64,000 bases of DNA from Shewanella sp. AS1 (GCF_021412565.1 NZ_JAKCLJ010000002.1:248001-312000); one strand, 5' to 3'. Shown: positions 1-10,252, counted from the first letter of the stretch. A program made the numbers and translations. The notes: a model not told the origin generated them from the sequence alone.

Positions 1-546
1 ACAAAGGAAACCAATATTCGCGTCACTGTCGATCTCGACAGCCAGCAAAAGAGTCTGATCAAAACAGGCATAGGCTTTTTTGACCACATGCTGGATCAAA
101 TAGCGACCCACGGCGCCTTTAAGATGGACGTGAGTGTGGATGGCGATCTGGAGATAGACGATCATCACAGCGTCGAAGATACCGGTCTCGCCATAGGCGA
201 TGCCCTAAGAGAAGCCTTAGGTGACAAACGAGGCATTGCCCGCTTTGGTTTCAGCATTCCTATGGACGAGGCCAATGCCAGCTGCTTGCTCGACCTGTCC
301 GGTCGCCCTTTTATCAAATTTGAAGGGCAATTTGAGCGGGAGATGGTGGGAGAAATGGCCACGGAAATGGTGCCACACTTCTTCCGCTCCTTCGCCGATG
401 GACTGCGCTGCACCCTGCATATATCTACCACTGGCGACAACGACCATCACAAGGTAGAGAGCCTGTTTAAAGTGCTAGGCCGCACCTTGCGCCAAGCCAT
501 TAAAGTTGAGGGTGACACCCTGCCATCGAGTAAAGGTGTATTATGA
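1..546 (+). CDS. hisB: Histidine biosynthesis bifunctional HisB, C-terminal part (truncated by window start)
   Basis: The reading frame is open from base 1, so the gene starts outside the window. What is visible is the imidazoleglycerol-phosphate dehydratase domain (sixth step of histidine synthesis). Its metal-binding signatures are present: GFFDHMLDQ near the start, [10 protein letters not shown], and DNDHHKVES near the end. In gammaproteobacteria this domain is usually fused to an N-terminal histidinol-phosphatase, which would lie upstream and cannot be seen. The stop codon overlaps the start of hisH (ATGA, 543-546), so the two are translationally coupled in the his operon. Confidence 0.96.
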   Translation, partial: TKETNIRVTVDLDSQQKSLIKTGIGFFDHMLDQIATHGAFKMDVSVDGDLEIDDHHSVEDTGLAIGDALREALGDKRGIARFGFSIPMDEANASCLLDLSGRPFIKFEGQFEREMVGEMATEMVPHFFRSFADGLRCTLHISTTGDNDHHKVESLFKVLGRTLRQAIKVEGDTLPSSKGVL

Positions 547-1211
547 TCTCAGATAAAGACAGCACCATTATCATAGACACAGGCTGTGCCAATTTAAGCT
601 CGGTACGCTATGCCTTTGAGCGCATCAATGCCGATGTGGAGATCAGCGATGATATAGATAAAATCCGCAACGCCACTCGAATCGTCTTACCCGGCGTCGG
701 CAGCGCTCAGGCAGCGATGGCCTCACTTAGATCAAAAAATTTGATAGCAGTTATTCAGTCATTAACACAGCCTGTGCTTGGGGTCTGCCTGGGTATGCAG
801 ATGATGACTAACTCCTCAACCGAGAAAGGGATCAATGATGATGGGGATGCTTGTGCCTGTCTTGGCCTTATCGATACAGAAATTAGTGACTTAGACAGTA
901 AGGGGCTGCCACTGCCCCACATGGGCTGGAACCAGATCTCACCCAGTGCTCATCCCCTGTTTAACGGGATAGCAGACGGCAGTTATGTCTATTTTGTTCA
1001 CAGCTATCGCGCCCCCCTGAGTCAGTACACCATAGCCCAGAGCGAATATGGCGAACGTTTCAGTGCCGCTATCGCTAAGGATAATTTTATGGGCGTACAG
1101 TTTCACCCGGAAAAAAGTGCCGCTGTCGGGGCACAAATCCTCAAAAACTTCATGAAAATGACGTCTGATAACTTACCATCTAGATTAACTCCCTCGGAGG
1201 CTGAACTATGA
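543..1211 (+). CDS. hisH: Imidazole glycerol phosphate synthase, glutamine amidotransferase subunit HisH
   Basis: Class I glutamine amidotransferase that feeds ammonia to HisF for IGP and AICAR formation. The nucleophile elbow is GVCLGMQMM, and the His/Glu of the triad sit in GVQFHPEKS near the C-terminus. At 222 residues it is slightly longer than typical HisH (about 200), with an acidic stretch around residues 95-120. It overlaps hisB by 4 nt upstream and hisA by 4 nt downstream (ATGA at 1208-1211). This supports one transcript with coupled translation. Confidence 0.97.
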   Translation: MISDKDSTIIIDTGCANLSSVRYAFERINADVEISDDIDKIRNATRIVLPGVGSAQAAMASLRSKNLIAVIQSLTQPVLGVCLGMQMMTNSSTEKGINDDGDACACLGLIDTEISDLDSKGLPLPHMGWNQISPSAHPLFNGIADGSYVYFVHSYRAPLSQYTIAQSEYGERFSAAIAKDNFMGVQFHPEKSAAVGAQILKNFMKMTSDNLPSRLTPSEAEL

Positions 1212-1945
1212 TCATTCCCGCTATCGATCTCATCGAGGGGCAAGTGGTGCGCCTCTATCAGGGGGATTACAATCAGCAAACCACCTTCGATTTAAGTCCG
1301 CTCGCTCAATTGCAATCCTATCAGGCACAAGGAGCCAGATGGTTGCATATCGTGGACTTAACCGGCGCCAAAGATCCCGCCAAACGTCAAACCGCCTTGA
1401 TAGGTCAACTGGTCAATGGCCTCGATGCCAAGATACAGGTAGGCGGCGGTATTCGCAGCGAAGCCCAGGTCGCCGAACTGCTGGAAATTGGCGTTAAGCG
1501 CGTGGTGATCGGCTCACTTGCGGTTAAACAAACTGAGCTGGTACAGCGCTGGTTTGAAAAATATGGCAGCGAAGCCATCTGCCTGGCGCTGGATGTGAAC
1601 ATTAACGATCAGGGTGAGAAAATTGTCGCCGTATCGGGCTGGCAAACTGGTGGCGGTAAGACCTTAGAGTCTTTGGTCGAGTCTTTTAGCCCCTTTGGCC
1701 TTAAACATGCGCTGGTGACAGACATCAGTCGCGATGGCACATTACAAGGCAGTAATACCGAACTTTATCAAGAGATTGCCGCCCTGTATCCCGATATTCA
1801 ATGGCAGGCTTCTGGTGGGATAGCAAGCTTAGACGATGTTGCGGCAGTGCGCGACAGCGGCGCCAGCGGCATCATCATAGGTAAAGCCCTACTAATTGAA
1901 AATTTCAGCGTCGAGGAGGCAATTGCATGCTGGCCAAACGAATAG
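1208..1945 (+). CDS. hisA: ProFAR isomerase HisA
   Basis: A (beta/alpha)8 barrel enzyme that isomerises ProFAR to PRFAR. The catalytic aspartate is in [20 protein letters not shown] at the N-terminus, and the second is in [13 protein letters not shown]. Phosphate-binding loops GGGIRS and ASGGIAS are present in the two half-barrels. Length (245 residues) is normal. The start codon overlaps the hisH stop. The last 19 nt overlap hisF, a common arrangement in his operons. Confidence 0.97.
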   Translation: MIIPAIDLIEGQVVRLYQGDYNQQTTFDLSPLAQLQSYQAQGARWLHIVDLTGAKDPAKRQTALIGQLVNGLDAKIQVGGGIRSEAQVAELLEIGVKRVVIGSLAVKQTELVQRWFEKYGSEAICLALDVNINDQGEKIVAVSGWQTGGGKTLESLVESFSPFGLKHALVTDISRDGTLQGSNTELYQEIAALYPDIQWQASGGIASLDDVAAVRDSGASGIIIGKALLIENFSVEEAIACWPNE

Positions 1946-2700
1946 TCCCCTGTCTTGATGTGCGCGAAGGTAAAGTCGTTAAAGGGGTGCAATTTCGTAA
2001 CCATGAAATTGTCGGTGATATCGTCCCCCTTGCAGCGCGTTACGCCCTTGAGGGCGCCGATGAATTGGTTTTCTATGATATTACCGCCAGCGCCCACGAC
2101 AGAGTCGTGGATAAAACCTGGGTCAGCCGAGTCGCCGAGCAGATAGATATCCCCTTTTGCGTCGCAGGCGGCATTAAAACCATCGAACAGGCGCGAGAAA
2201 AACTCGCCTTTGGCGCCGATAAAATATCCATTAACTCACCGGCGCTGAGCGATCCTAGTCTTATCGATCGCTTGCAGGATGAGTTTGGCCGCCAGTGCAT
2301 CGTCATAGGCATCGACTCTTACTATGACACGCAGACTGACAGCTACAAAGTTAAGCAGTTTACCGGTGATGAAGCCGCCACAAAAGACACCCAATGGTAT
2401 ACCCAAGACTGGGTCGAAGAGGTACAAAAACGTGGCTGTGGCGAAATCGTGCTGAATGTGATGAACCAAGACGGCGTCAGGCAGGGCTATGATATCAAGC
2501 AGCTTGCTATGGTACGCGCCATCTGTGACGTTCCCTTAATCGCCTCTGGCGGTGCCGGCACCATGGCCCACTTTAAAGCCGTCTTTGTCGAGGCAGGAGT
2601 CGATGCCGCCCTCGCTGCCAGCGTATTTCATAAAGGAATCATCGACATTCAGCAGTTAAAAGCCTATCTGATTGACAACGGCATAACGATTCGAATTTAA
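1927..2700 (+). CDS. hisF: Imidazole glycerol phosphate synthase cyclase subunit HisF
   Basis: Cyclase partner of HisH, another (beta/alpha)8 barrel. The signature [16 protein letters not shown] contains the catalytic Asp, and [12 protein letters not shown] carries a phosphate-binding loop. The length of 257 residues matches the family. It starts inside the end of hisA, after the GAGGAG-like sequence at 1913-1918, and is followed after 16 nt by hisIE with its own AAGGA ribosome-binding site. Confidence 0.97.
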   Translation: MLAKRIVPCLDVREGKVVKGVQFRNHEIVGDIVPLAARYALEGADELVFYDITASAHDRVVDKTWVSRVAEQIDIPFCVAGGIKTIEQAREKLAFGADKISINSPALSDPSLIDRLQDEFGRQCIVIGIDSYYDTQTDSYKVKQFTGDEAATKDTQWYTQDWVEEVQKRGCGEIVLNVMNQDGVRQGYDIKQLAMVRAICDVPLIASGGAGTMAHFKAVFVEAGVDAALAASVFHKGIIDIQQLKAYLIDNGITIRI

Positions 2701-2716
2701 GCTTGAAGGAACGCTT

Positions 2717-3337
2717 ATGAAAAACATAGAAAAATTTGCCCAGCTCGATTGGGACAAACAGCAAGGCCTGCTACCTGCAGTGGTTCAAAATCATCTCACA
2801 GGCAAAGTATTAATGCTTGGCTACATGGATAAAGCGGCGCTAGAAAAAACCCTAAGCAGTCAAAAAGTCACTTTTTATAGCCGTAGTAAACAGCGGTTGT
2901 GGACCAAGGGCGAAACCTCTGGCCATACCCTAGATCTTATTTCTATCGATAGCGATTGTGATAACGACAGCCTATTGGTTCAGGCCATCCCCAATGGCCC
3001 CACTTGCCATTTACAGCGAGAAAGCTGCTGGCCCGATGGCGAGGCGCATCCCTTTATCGATAATCTGGCACAACTCATCGCTTCACGTAAAGGACAAGAT
3101 GCCAAATCCAGTTACACTGCTTATCTGTTTGAACGAGGCACCAAACGCATCGCTCAGAAAGTCGGCGAAGAGGGTTTGGAAACCGCATTGGCAGCTGCAA
3201 CCCATGATAAAGAGGAGCTGATCAATGAAGCCTCTGATCTGATGTATCACTTATTAGTATTACTCGAAGATCAGCAGCTAAGCCTGGCCGATATCAGCGC
3301 GAACTTGTTAAAGCGTCACAACGCTGCCGACAAATAA
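2717..3337 (+). CDS. hisI: Bifunctional phosphoribosyl-AMP cyclohydrolase / phosphoribosyl-ATP pyrophosphatase HisIE
   Basis: Carries out steps 2 and 3 of histidine synthesis. The N-terminal cyclohydrolase domain (residues 1 to about 115) shows [18 protein letters not shown] and the zinc/magnesium motif DSDCDND. The C-terminal MazG-like pyrophosphatase domain (about 120-206) shows [18 protein letters not shown] and [14 protein letters not shown]. It is the last gene of the his operon; a short hairpin follows at 3351-3368. Confidence 0.97.
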   Translation: MKNIEKFAQLDWDKQQGLLPAVVQNHLTGKVLMLGYMDKAALEKTLSSQKVTFYSRSKQRLWTKGETSGHTLDLISIDSDCDNDSLLVQAIPNGPTCHLQRESCWPDGEAHPFIDNLAQLIASRKGQDAKSSYTAYLFERGTKRIAQKVGEEGLETALAAATHDKEELINEASDLMYHLLVLLEDQQLSLADISANLLKRHNAADK

Positions 3338-3350
3338 GCATTAATTGAGT

Positions 3351-3368
3351 GCCCCAAAATAATGGGGC
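3351..3368 (+). terminator. Short hairpin after the his operon, weak terminator candidate
   Basis: GCCCC and GGGGC pair around an 8-nt loop 13 nt after the hisIE stop. Only CTTCT follows, with no real U tract, so it may be a weak terminator or an RNA 3' end. Downstream (3369-3563) is pyrimidine-rich sequence with no convincing gene. Confidence 0.4.
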
Positions 3369-3563
3369 CTTCTCGCCTGTTAATCCCCCCCCCTCTATTT
3401 CAGCCCGTATTTCAGGCAGTTTACTTTCAAAACCTCTTCATATCTCTTTCAATTAGCCGTTACACAAAGAGATACTTAACCGCGACTTGGCATAACACGC
3501 CCTCCCTCGGACTGCACCTCTTTATCTACACCACTATTGCAATATAACACCTTACCTAATAAT

Positions 3564-3583
3564 ATACATTTATATACAAATGA
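3564..3583 (+). promoter_or_regulatory. ATAC-box A: two ATAC half-sites 10 bp apart upstream of the diguanylate cyclase gene
   Basis: The sequence reads ATACATTTAT then ATACAAATGA, so two ATACAWWW units repeat with a 10-bp period. It is followed, after exactly 10 bp, by TAATAA (3594-3599), a possible -10 element. OmpR/PhoB-type regulators bind direct repeats with this phasing close to the -10. The same motif recurs at 4959, 8181, 10369 and 10441. The assignment as an operator is inference. Confidence 0.55.
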
Positions 3584-3684
3584 ATGCGCGATGTAATAAA
3601 ACCGACCAAATCAAACAAATCAATTACAAATTCGCCGATTAAGTGCCCGCAGATGTCAGCGTTCAAACAAAGAGGTATCCGGTT

Positions 3685-4830
3685 ATGGTTAAGTGTTCTC
3701 GAAAGAGCCGATTAAACACAAGCGCATTAATTACCTGCAGTTTATTGCTATTATTTTCCTGCCAGCTCAAAGCCAATATCAGGATAAATCAGGCACAATT
3801 ACTGATCACACCTTATCATCACACAACCCAGGATTATTTGACCACGGCTTATCAGTTGATAGCGACCACAACTAGCAGATTTTCGCAAACAAGCACACTT
3901 AACCACTTTGCCGCCGCACAGTTAAGCGTCAATGACATAAACCAATCTCAAATTTCTTCGGGCTCAACTTCACTCAACTCGTCTCCTCAGGAAATCATCA
4001 GGTCTCCAACATGGTTCAGTGACATCAAAGAAGATTTTCCGAGATTACTGCATTACTTCGTACCACTTATCACTATCATCCTCGTGTTACAGCTCCTCTA
4101 TAGAAGAGCTATAGTCGTTTCTCAACACCGACTGGAACAAGAGGTAGCTCAACGCACTCAAGCATTAAAAATAGAAAACCTACGGCTTTACACTATGAGT
4201 CAAACAGACTCTCTAACCGGAATAAGGAACCGTCATTTTATTGAAGAGATAATCTCCCAGGATCTAAATCGGGTAGACCATATCTATGAAACTATACAGA
4301 AAAATGATCAACAACCAGATAAAGCCGATCTACTGGCTATTATCATAGATATCGATCACTTTAAGCAGATTAACGACACCTATGGTCATCTAGCAGGTGA
4401 TCAAGTGTTAGCTCAGGTCGGTCATCGGCTAATGACTCTATTTCGTAACTATGATTACGTGGTTCGTTGGGGAGGTGAAGAGTTTCTAGTGGTTGCGCGA
4501 TTTGTCGATCGCAAGCAACTAAATATACTCACTGAAAAAGTCCGTCATGCCATGGAGTCAATGGAAATCGATCTAAAACAACATGGTCAAATAAATATCA
4601 CCGTCTCAATAGGTGCAGCCCCCTATCCTTTTTCAATAAGTCAACCAAGTATAATCAGCTGGGATCAGGTTATTTACCTTGCGGATATGGCGCTTTATCA
4701 GGCCAAGCACTCCTCACGTAATTCTTGGTTTAGCTACATGGGGAATGAAGCGTTAGTGATTCCTGAAAGTTTTCAACTAAATCATAAAAATGTTCATCAA
4801 ATTGCTCAAATTTCATCAAAATCTACCTAA
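3685..4830 (+). CDS. Membrane-anchored GGDEF diguanylate cyclase
   Basis: Makes c-di-GMP. From the chosen ATG the protein is 381 residues: a signal-anchor (about residues 8-28), a short periplasmic region, a transmembrane segment (about 120-140, FVPLITIILVLQLLYRR), a coiled-coil linker, then the GGDEF domain. The active site is GGEEF (263-267), a functional variant. The product-inhibition I-site RNYD lies five residues before it (254-257), so feedback control is expected. A GTG at 3643 is also in frame, but AGAGG at 3671-3675 is 9 nt from the ATG, which favours 3685. It is preceded by an ATAC box shared with the adjacent two-component and protease genes. Confidence 0.9.
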   Translation: MVKCSRKSRLNTSALITCSLLLLFSCQLKANIRINQAQLLITPYHHTTQDYLTTAYQLIATTTSRFSQTSTLNHFAAAQLSVNDINQSQISSGSTSLNSSPQEIIRSPTWFSDIKEDFPRLLHYFVPLITIILVLQLLYRRAIVVSQHRLEQEVAQRTQALKIENLRLYTMSQTDSLTGIRNRHFIEEIISQDLNRVDHIYETIQKNDQQPDKADLLAIIIDIDHFKQINDTYGHLAGDQVLAQVGHRLMTLFRNYDYVVRWGGEEFLVVARFVDRKQLNILTEKVRHAMESMEIDLKQHGQINITVSIGAAPYPFSISQPSIISWDQVIYLADMALYQAKHSSRNSWFSYMGNEALVIPESFQLNHKNVHQIAQISSKST

Positions 4831-4958
4831 GTCGCAAGTTTAATTCCCCTTCAAGGCATGGATGCCTTAATTGCTCTAGATCGCCAAATTAAATGATTAA
4901 CGCCCATAATCGACATCAGCCCTTCCCAGCTAAGTGCCACACCTAAAACAAGTTTTAT

Positions 4959-4998
4959 ATACAAAAACATACATTAGAATACAAAAATGATATATAAT
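4959..4998 (+). promoter_or_regulatory. ATAC-box B: three half-sites at 10-bp intervals next to a TATAAT -10, upstream of the response regulator
   Basis: ATACAAAAAC (4959), ATACATTAGA (4969) and ATACAAAAAT (4979) form three direct repeats with an exact 10-bp period. A perfect TATAAT lies at 4993-4998, so the repeats occupy the -35 region. This is the best copy of the motif and sits before the regulator gene itself, as expected for autoregulation. The interval before it also contains an imperfect palindrome AAGGCATGGATGCCTT at 4853-4868. Confidence 0.6.
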
Positions 4999-5045
4999 AA
5001 CTTGCAATAAATATTTTACAGTTACGCAACATTTTGAGGGATATC

Positions 5046-5786
5046 GTGAAGCAAAGTAATTGGATATTGATTGTCGATGACGATGCCGATCTGGCTCATT
5101 TAGTCGCTGATTTTCTTGAGATGAACGGCTATAAAACTAAGATAGAACATAACGGTACCAAAGCCGTAGAGAGCATCATCATTGAGCAACCCATGTTAGT
5201 TATCTTGGATGTTATGCTTCCTGACATGGATGGCTTATCCATCTGCCGAGCAGTGCGTCATGGCCATCCCGGAATCGAAGGCAACTATAGCGGCCCTATA
5301 TTGATGTTAACCGCACTCAATAATGATATAGACGAAGTCGCTGGCTTAGAAACCGGTGCCGACGATTATCTGGCTAAGCCCGTACGTTCACGGGTATTGT
5401 TAGCCAGAGTCAGAGCTTTGTTAAGACGTAAAACTGAATCCCAAACCGAAGATAAATTAAGTAAGACTAACAGTAAAGACGATAGTGCAATCGAATTTGA
5501 TGGACTCAGTATTGATAAAAAATATCAACGTATACAACAACATGGGCAAGATATTGAATTGACCACTGCTGAATTTGAGCTACTTTGGTTACTGGCAAGC
5601 AAGCCAGGAGAGATATGCGACAGAGATTCTATTTCCGATTATTTTAACAACCTTGGTTACGAGAGCTCTCATCGAACCATAGACCTACGAGTTTCTCGCA
5701 TTCGCCGAAAGCTCGGCGATGATCCCAATCACGCAACACGTATCAAAACCATTCACGGTAAAGGTTACCTGTTTGTCGGAGATTAA
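5046..5786 (+). CDS. OmpR/PhoB-family response regulator
   Basis: Receiver domain (residues 1-125) with acidic pocket DDD, phospho-acceptor Asp55 in ILDVMLPDMDG, conserved Thr in LTALN and Lys in LAKPV. A C-terminal winged-helix DNA-binding domain (about 150-246) shows TTAEFELLWLLAS, RTIDLRVSRIRRKLGDD and IHGKGYLF. The GTG at 5046 is preceded by GAGGG at a 5-nt spacing; a TTG at 5034 overlaps that site and is less likely. The gene is followed after 6 nt by the histidine kinase. It is the natural candidate to bind the ATAC boxes of this island. Confidence 0.93.
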   Translation: MKQSNWILIVDDDADLAHLVADFLEMNGYKTKIEHNGTKAVESIIIEQPMLVILDVMLPDMDGLSICRAVRHGHPGIEGNYSGPILMLTALNNDIDEVAGLETGADDYLAKPVRSRVLLARVRALLRRKTESQTEDKLSKTNSKDDSAIEFDGLSIDKKYQRIQQHGQDIELTTAEFELLWLLASKPGEICDRDSISDYFNNLGYESSHRTIDLRVSRIRRKLGDDPNHATRIKTIHGKGYLFVGD

Positions 5787-5792
5787 TCTCAA

Positions 5793-8057
5793 ATGCGAAT
5801 AAAGCTTATTGCCCTATTAATACTCACTATACTGATCAGCTTCACTCTAGTCGGGATCACAGCACGTATTGATCCTCCAGAGGCAAAGACTGACATCGTC
5901 CAACAAGAAGCACAACTATCGAGTATCCCACAAGCGCAACAAGCAGAGGTGCTCACAGCGCTGGTCAAACACTATCGCGACAACGATCCCCTCAAGAGTC
6001 TGGCCTATGGAGAACAAGCTCTTAGCCTGTTCTCTCGTTGGCCAGATGATAGCCGTCAGGTTATTGTTCTTAATAATATGGCCTGGATTTATGTCTCTCT
6101 CAGTCAATATGAGAAGGCCCAGCAGTATACCAATCAGGCTAAACAGCTCTCCACAATGATTGATGATCTTCGTGGACAGCTGACAGCCCATACGATGCAA
6201 GGCATCATTTATTGGCGTAAAGCGGATTATCAAACGGCTCTGAAGACCTTCCAGCAGGCACAGGAGATTGCTAAACAGGAGCAAGATCTCAGAGGTATCG
6301 CCAGTACCACAAACTATATTGCAATTATCTATCAAACCATTGGTCAACCAGAGAAAGCATTAAACTATTTCACCCAAGCCTTCAACATACAGAAGCAATT
6401 GGGTGATGAGAAAGGCATCGCTGTTTCACTCAATAACATCGCCAACATGTATGGTACTAGCGGTAACTACAGCTTGGCACTGGACTACCAACTGCAATCA
6501 AGAAAGATTCGTGAAGAGCTCAATGATCTCCCGGGTTTGGCACAAATCTTGGGTAATATCGGACTGACTTATTTCTATCTAAAAGACAGTGAACAGGCAA
6601 TTTCTCACCTACAACGCTCCTTGGGTTACTATGAATCATTAAAGGACAAACAAGGCATTGCCGAGATCCACGGTAACCTCGGCATGGTACACCTACACAA
6701 ACATCAACTTGAATCAGCATTACTGCAATATCAACAGGCATTATCGCTAGCACAGACCATCCCGGATACGGCGTTAGAGGCGAGAATCCATATGGACTTA
6801 GCTAATGCTTATATCGAACTCAACAATCCTGAGCAGGCCTACGAGCAGATCACCACGGGGCTTAGTCAGGCCAACAGTCTGGGGATTGTCTCACTCAATC
6901 CATACGGCTTGTTAACCCTAGCCAAAGTTGAGAAATTACGTGGCAACAATGAACAGGCCCTCTCTCTAAGCGCCACAGCGTTAAACAGCGCCCAACAACT
7001 GCAAGATAAACTCATGGTTCGGGACGCCCACGAATTTCGCTATTTACTCTACAAAAACTTAGGCCAATCGGAGGCTGCACTGGAAAGTCACGAAGCGTTG
7101 AAGCAAGTGAACGATGAGATGTTTAATTCAGAGAGCGATCAACGATTGGCCTTTCTCCTCAGCCATTTTGAAGCCGAGCAGCAAGAACAACAGATTAAAT
7201 TGCTGCAAGCCGATCAGCAACTGCAGAAAACTCAGCTGGCACAGCACAGCTTGCAGCGCAATGTTTGGATTGCAGGCCTGAGCGTATTGTTCATCATTAT
7301 TCTGCTACTGGTAAATCGTCGTCATCAGCGCAAGATCAATGTCTCACTCAATCAGAATATCCAATCTCAACGTGAGTTAATACAAGCGGTTGCTCATGAA
7401 TTTCGCTCGCCCCTCGCCAGGGTTCAGCTGGCATTTGACATGATTGAAGAACAATTTGAGCCAAGTAAACCGACTCGCCTGATCAACACTATCAATAACG
7501 GCCTTAGCGAACTGGAAAAACTAATCAAAGAAGCGCTCGATTTTATTCAACTCGAAAATCAATCCCATCCATTGCAACTCTCACAGGTCAACCTTAATAA
7601 ATTACTCAGTGAGTTAATTGATGCCAATACCGTTCTCTATCCCGATAAAACATTTAAACTGGAGGTTAACCAAAGCCAAACTATTTTAATTGAGGCCGAT
7701 AGTAATCAAATAGCACGGGCATGTTCTAACATCATACGAAATGCGGCTCGCTTTGCCCGCTCACAAGTGCTCATCACACTCAAGCAAGAAAAATCAACCA
7801 TCAAGATTATTATCGAAGATGATGGCCCAGGGATCCCTGACGAGCAGAGAGAAAGGGTCTTCGAACCTTTTATCAGACTCGATCAAAGTCGATGTCGTGA
7901 CTCTGGAGGTATAGGTTTAGGCCTCGCCCTCGCGAAAAAAATATGCCAAGCCCATAGCGGTAGTCTCACAATCTCCTCCTCCGATTTGGGAGGAGCTAAA
8001 TTATCACTCTCCTGTCCTTTACAAAAAAAGTTTTTGAAAGAAAACAATAAAGTATAG
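5793..8057 (+). CDS. TPR-containing membrane histidine kinase
   Basis: Sensor of the two-component pair. Order: N-terminal signal-anchor (about residues 4-23), a long region of tetratricopeptide repeats (about 50-430, with recurring patterns such as ALNYFTQAFNIQKQLGDEKG), a short helical stretch, one transmembrane segment (about 490-508), HisKA with His535 in AVAHEFRSPLARV, and HATPase_c with N-box NIIRNAARFA, G1 DDGPGIPD and G2 GIGLGLALAK. The TPR region is predicted to be periplasmic, so it may sense a protein or peptide partner outside the cytoplasm. It overlaps functionally with the preceding regulator (6-nt gap, no strong RBS of its own). A terminator follows at 8080. Confidence 0.92.
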   Translation: MRIKLIALLILTILISFTLVGITARIDPPEAKTDIVQQEAQLSSIPQAQQAEVLTALVKHYRDNDPLKSLAYGEQALSLFSRWPDDSRQVIVLNNMAWIYVSLSQYEKAQQYTNQAKQLSTMIDDLRGQLTAHTMQGIIYWRKADYQTALKTFQQAQEIAKQEQDLRGIASTTNYIAIIYQTIGQPEKALNYFTQAFNIQKQLGDEKGIAVSLNNIANMYGTSGNYSLALDYQLQSRKIREELNDLPGLAQILGNIGLTYFYLKDSEQAISHLQRSLGYYESLKDKQGIAEIHGNLGMVHLHKHQLESALLQYQQALSLAQTIPDTALEARIHMDLANAYIELNNPEQAYEQITTGLSQANSLGIVSLNPYGLLTLAKVEKLRGNNEQALSLSATALNSAQQLQDKLMVRDAHEFRYLLYKNLGQSEAALESHEALKQVNDEMFNSESDQRLAFLLSHFEAEQQEQQIKLLQADQQLQKTQLAQHSLQRNVWIAGLSVLFIIILLLVNRRHQRKINVSLNQNIQSQRELIQAVAHEFRSPLARVQLAFDMIEEQFEPSKPTRLINTINNGLSELEKLIKEALDFIQLENQSHPLQLSQVNLNKLLSELIDANTVLYPDKTFKLEVNQSQTILIEADSNQIARACSNIIRNAARFARSQVLITLKQEKSTIKIIIEDDGPGIPDEQRERVFEPFIRLDQSRCRDSGGIGLGLALAKKICQAHSGSLTISSSDLGGAKLSLSCPLQKKFLKENNKV

Positions 8058-8079
8058 CCAACATTCCCATCTAATGACG

Positions 8080-8115
8080 GTAACGCCATTTATCCGTTAA
8101 ATTGCGTTACTTTTT
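8080..8115 (+). terminator. Terminator of the two-component operon
   Basis: GTAACGC (8080-8086) pairs with GCGTTAC (8104-8110). An inner ATTTA/TAAAT extends the stem after one mismatch, and TTTTTCC follows. Confidence 0.75.
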
Positions 8116-8180
8116 CCTGTAATCCCACCTTCAGCCAATAAATGTTTTCTAATTGTTAAATAAATTTGATCAAATAAATA

Positions 8181-8199
8181 TTTTTGTATATAAATGTAT
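8181..8199 (-). promoter_or_regulatory. ATAC-box C upstream of the first subtilase gene
   Basis: Read on the minus strand this is ATACATTTAT followed by ATACAAAAA: two half-sites 10 bp apart, nearly identical to box A but inverted relative to the downstream gene. It lies about 190 bp before the start of the protease at 8387. The remaining interval (8200-8386) would be a long 5' untranslated region. Confidence 0.5.
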
Positions 8200-8386
8200 A
8201 CTTTCGTAGCTGAATATCCCTAGCAAGTCATCCCCGTTAGCTAGGTTATGCGGTTATGAACTTAACCCAACCATAGAACATTAAACAGCAACAGGACATG
8301 TACACCAGCCAATGTGTATCGCGTAAAGAAAATGAACCTTCACCGATACCACTTGCTGCACCTCTAAAGCTTATGGAGAATATGCT

Positions 8387-10204
8387 ATGAAAATCAGTAA
8401 ATTAGCAGGTTTGATATCTTTTATCACCTTCAGTTTTGCAACCTCGAGTCAAGCAGCTGATAACCGCTATGTTATCCAAGTAGATAACCAACATAAGGGC
8501 ATTATAAAAGCCTTGGCAATCAAATCAGGCGCAACAATCAACCTTGATGGAGAGGGCTTCTTCGCCGCAAGCTTTAACGACCAAGACCTAATACAAGTCA
8601 AAGGCCTGCTAAATAATCCTCATGTACAACTGATCGAAGAAGATCAACGCCGCGAACTACAATCTTTGTATCAAGACGGTGTAGGGGATCCTACATTGAC
8701 ACAGCTGACCCCATATGCGGTATATCAGTCCCAAGCCGATCAAGTCAGTTTTGTACCTGGTGCCGGCATCAAAGTATGTGTAATAGACTCCGGACTCGAC
8801 AGATCTAATCCCGACTTTAACTGGGGAGCGATCAGCGGTGACAACGACTCTGGCACCGGTGATTGGGATATTAACGGTGGTCCTCATGGAACTCATGTTG
8901 CCGGAACGATAGGAGCAATGGATAATGGCTTCGGTGTCGTCGGTATGGCTCCTGGGGTAGAGATGCACATCATAAAGGTGTTTACCGCCAGTGGATGGGC
9001 CTACTCTTCTGATCTGGCTCACGCTACTAACCTTTGTAGTCAAGCCGGAGCTAACATCATTAGTATGAGCTTAGGCGGTGGTGGTGCTAACAGCGTCGAG
9101 TCCAATGCATTTGAGGCCTTTAGTCAGGCAGGCGGACTAGTCGTTGCCGCTGCAGGTAACGACGGTAACAATACACGCTCATATCCAGCAGGGTATCCTG
9201 CCGTCATGATGGTTGGTGCCAACGATGCAGATAACAATATTGCCAATTTCTCACAATTTCCAAGTTGCAGCAGCGGCCGTGGTAAACGTGCGACAATGGA
9301 TGAAAACACCTGTGTAGAAGTGACTGCCGGTGGCGTACAAACATTGTCAACCTATCCTGCACAAATGGCCACCCTCGCCTCAATCTCTGCTGACAATGTC
9401 TACTATGAAGCATCTGCAATGGAGAATATCGGTACCGCTGACGGAAATACCTATTTCATGGGCACCGCAGAAACCATAGATAGTGGCGCTATAGGTAAAG
9501 TTTGCGTTATCGATCGCGGCAATATCTCATTCCACGACAAGGTGGCAAACTGCGAGGCTTCAGGTGGTGTCGGTGCCATTATCATCAATAATGTCGATGG
9601 AATGTTATATGGCACCCTAGGTGAAACCAATAGCACACATATTCCTGCTATCGGTGCAAGTTTAGCTGACCGTACTGCTATTATCGCGGCGGTTCAGGCA
9701 TCAATATCTATCTCAAGTGGTGATTATGGCTATATGAGTGGGACTTCTATGGCAACCCCTGCCGTATCAGGTATTGCTGCTTTGATTTGGTCAAACTTCC
9801 CTCAGTGTAGCGGTAGCGAGATCCGCCAAGCATTAAAAGCAACGGCTGAAGATCAAGGTATTCAGGGACACGATGAGTATTTTGGCTACGGTATTGTCAA
9901 GGCTAAGGCGGCATATGACTACTTACAAAACCACGGTTGTGACGGCCAAGATAGCCTACCAGATACCCTTAGCTTAACGGCAGAATATGAATTTGCTCGT
10001 GGAAAGCATAGAGTTAACCTGACGGCTATTTCGCCATCAAACTCAAAGATAGATCTTTATCGAAACGAGCAAATCATTGCTACTGTATCAGCAAACAGTA
10101 TCTATACCGACAGCTTTAGTCGCAAGGAAAGCGGTAGTTTCAACTACAAAGCTTGTGAGGAAAATACTCAGCACTGTACAGAAAATCAAAGCGTTAGCTT
10201 CTAA
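8387..10204 (+). CDS. Secreted subtilisin-like serine protease (S8) with PA insert
   Basis: Extracellular endopeptidase. Layout of 605 residues: signal peptide (1-23, ending SSQA), inhibitor I9-type propeptide (about 25-90), S8 catalytic domain with Asp134 (VCVIDSGLD), His167 (PHGTHVAG) and Ser454 (GTSMATP). A protease-associated (PA) domain is inserted between His and Ser (about 345-430, VCVIDRG, GAIIIN). A C-terminal fibronectin-III-like module (about 528-605) has two cysteines. GGAG 8 nt before the ATG supports the start. Family knowledge: such vibriolysin/subtilase-type enzymes are exported by Sec and type II secretion. The tail module resembles the end of the next protease. Confidence 0.93.
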   Translation: MKISKLAGLISFITFSFATSSQAADNRYVIQVDNQHKGIIKALAIKSGATINLDGEGFFAASFNDQDLIQVKGLLNNPHVQLIEEDQRRELQSLYQDGVGDPTLTQLTPYAVYQSQADQVSFVPGAGIKVCVIDSGLDRSNPDFNWGAISGDNDSGTGDWDINGGPHGTHVAGTIGAMDNGFGVVGMAPGVEMHIIKVFTASGWAYSSDLAHATNLCSQAGANIISMSLGGGGANSVESNAFEAFSQAGGLVVAAAGNDGNNTRSYPAGYPAVMMVGANDADNNIANFSQFPSCSSGRGKRATMDENTCVEVTAGGVQTLSTYPAQMATLASISADNVYYEASAMENIGTADGNTYFMGTAETIDSGAIGKVCVIDRGNISFHDKVANCEASGGVGAIIINNVDGMLYGTLGETNSTHIPAIGASLADRTAIIAAVQASISISSGDYGYMSGTSMATPAVSGIAALIWSNFPQCSGSEIRQALKATAEDQGIQGHDEYFGYGIVKAKAAYDYLQNHGCDGQDSLPDTLSLTAEYEFARGKHRVNLTAISPSNSKIDLYRNEQIIATVSANSIYTDSFSRKESGSFNYKACEENTQHCTENQSVSF

Positions 10205-10225
10205 GTTCAGCACATTTCCCCTATG

Positions 10226-10252
10226 AGCAGAGATCACTCAGATCTCTGCTTT
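10226..10252 (+). terminator. Hairpin after the first subtilase gene
   Basis: AGCAGAGATC and GATCTCTGCT form a perfect 10-bp stem with loop ACTCA, 22 nt after the stop. Only a short TTTA follows, so termination efficiency is uncertain. Confidence 0.6.

Noticed and set aside
3362..3547. 61-residue plus-strand frame after hisIE
   Set aside because: Pyrimidine-rich sequence, starts inside the hairpin, no RBS, no recognisable pattern.
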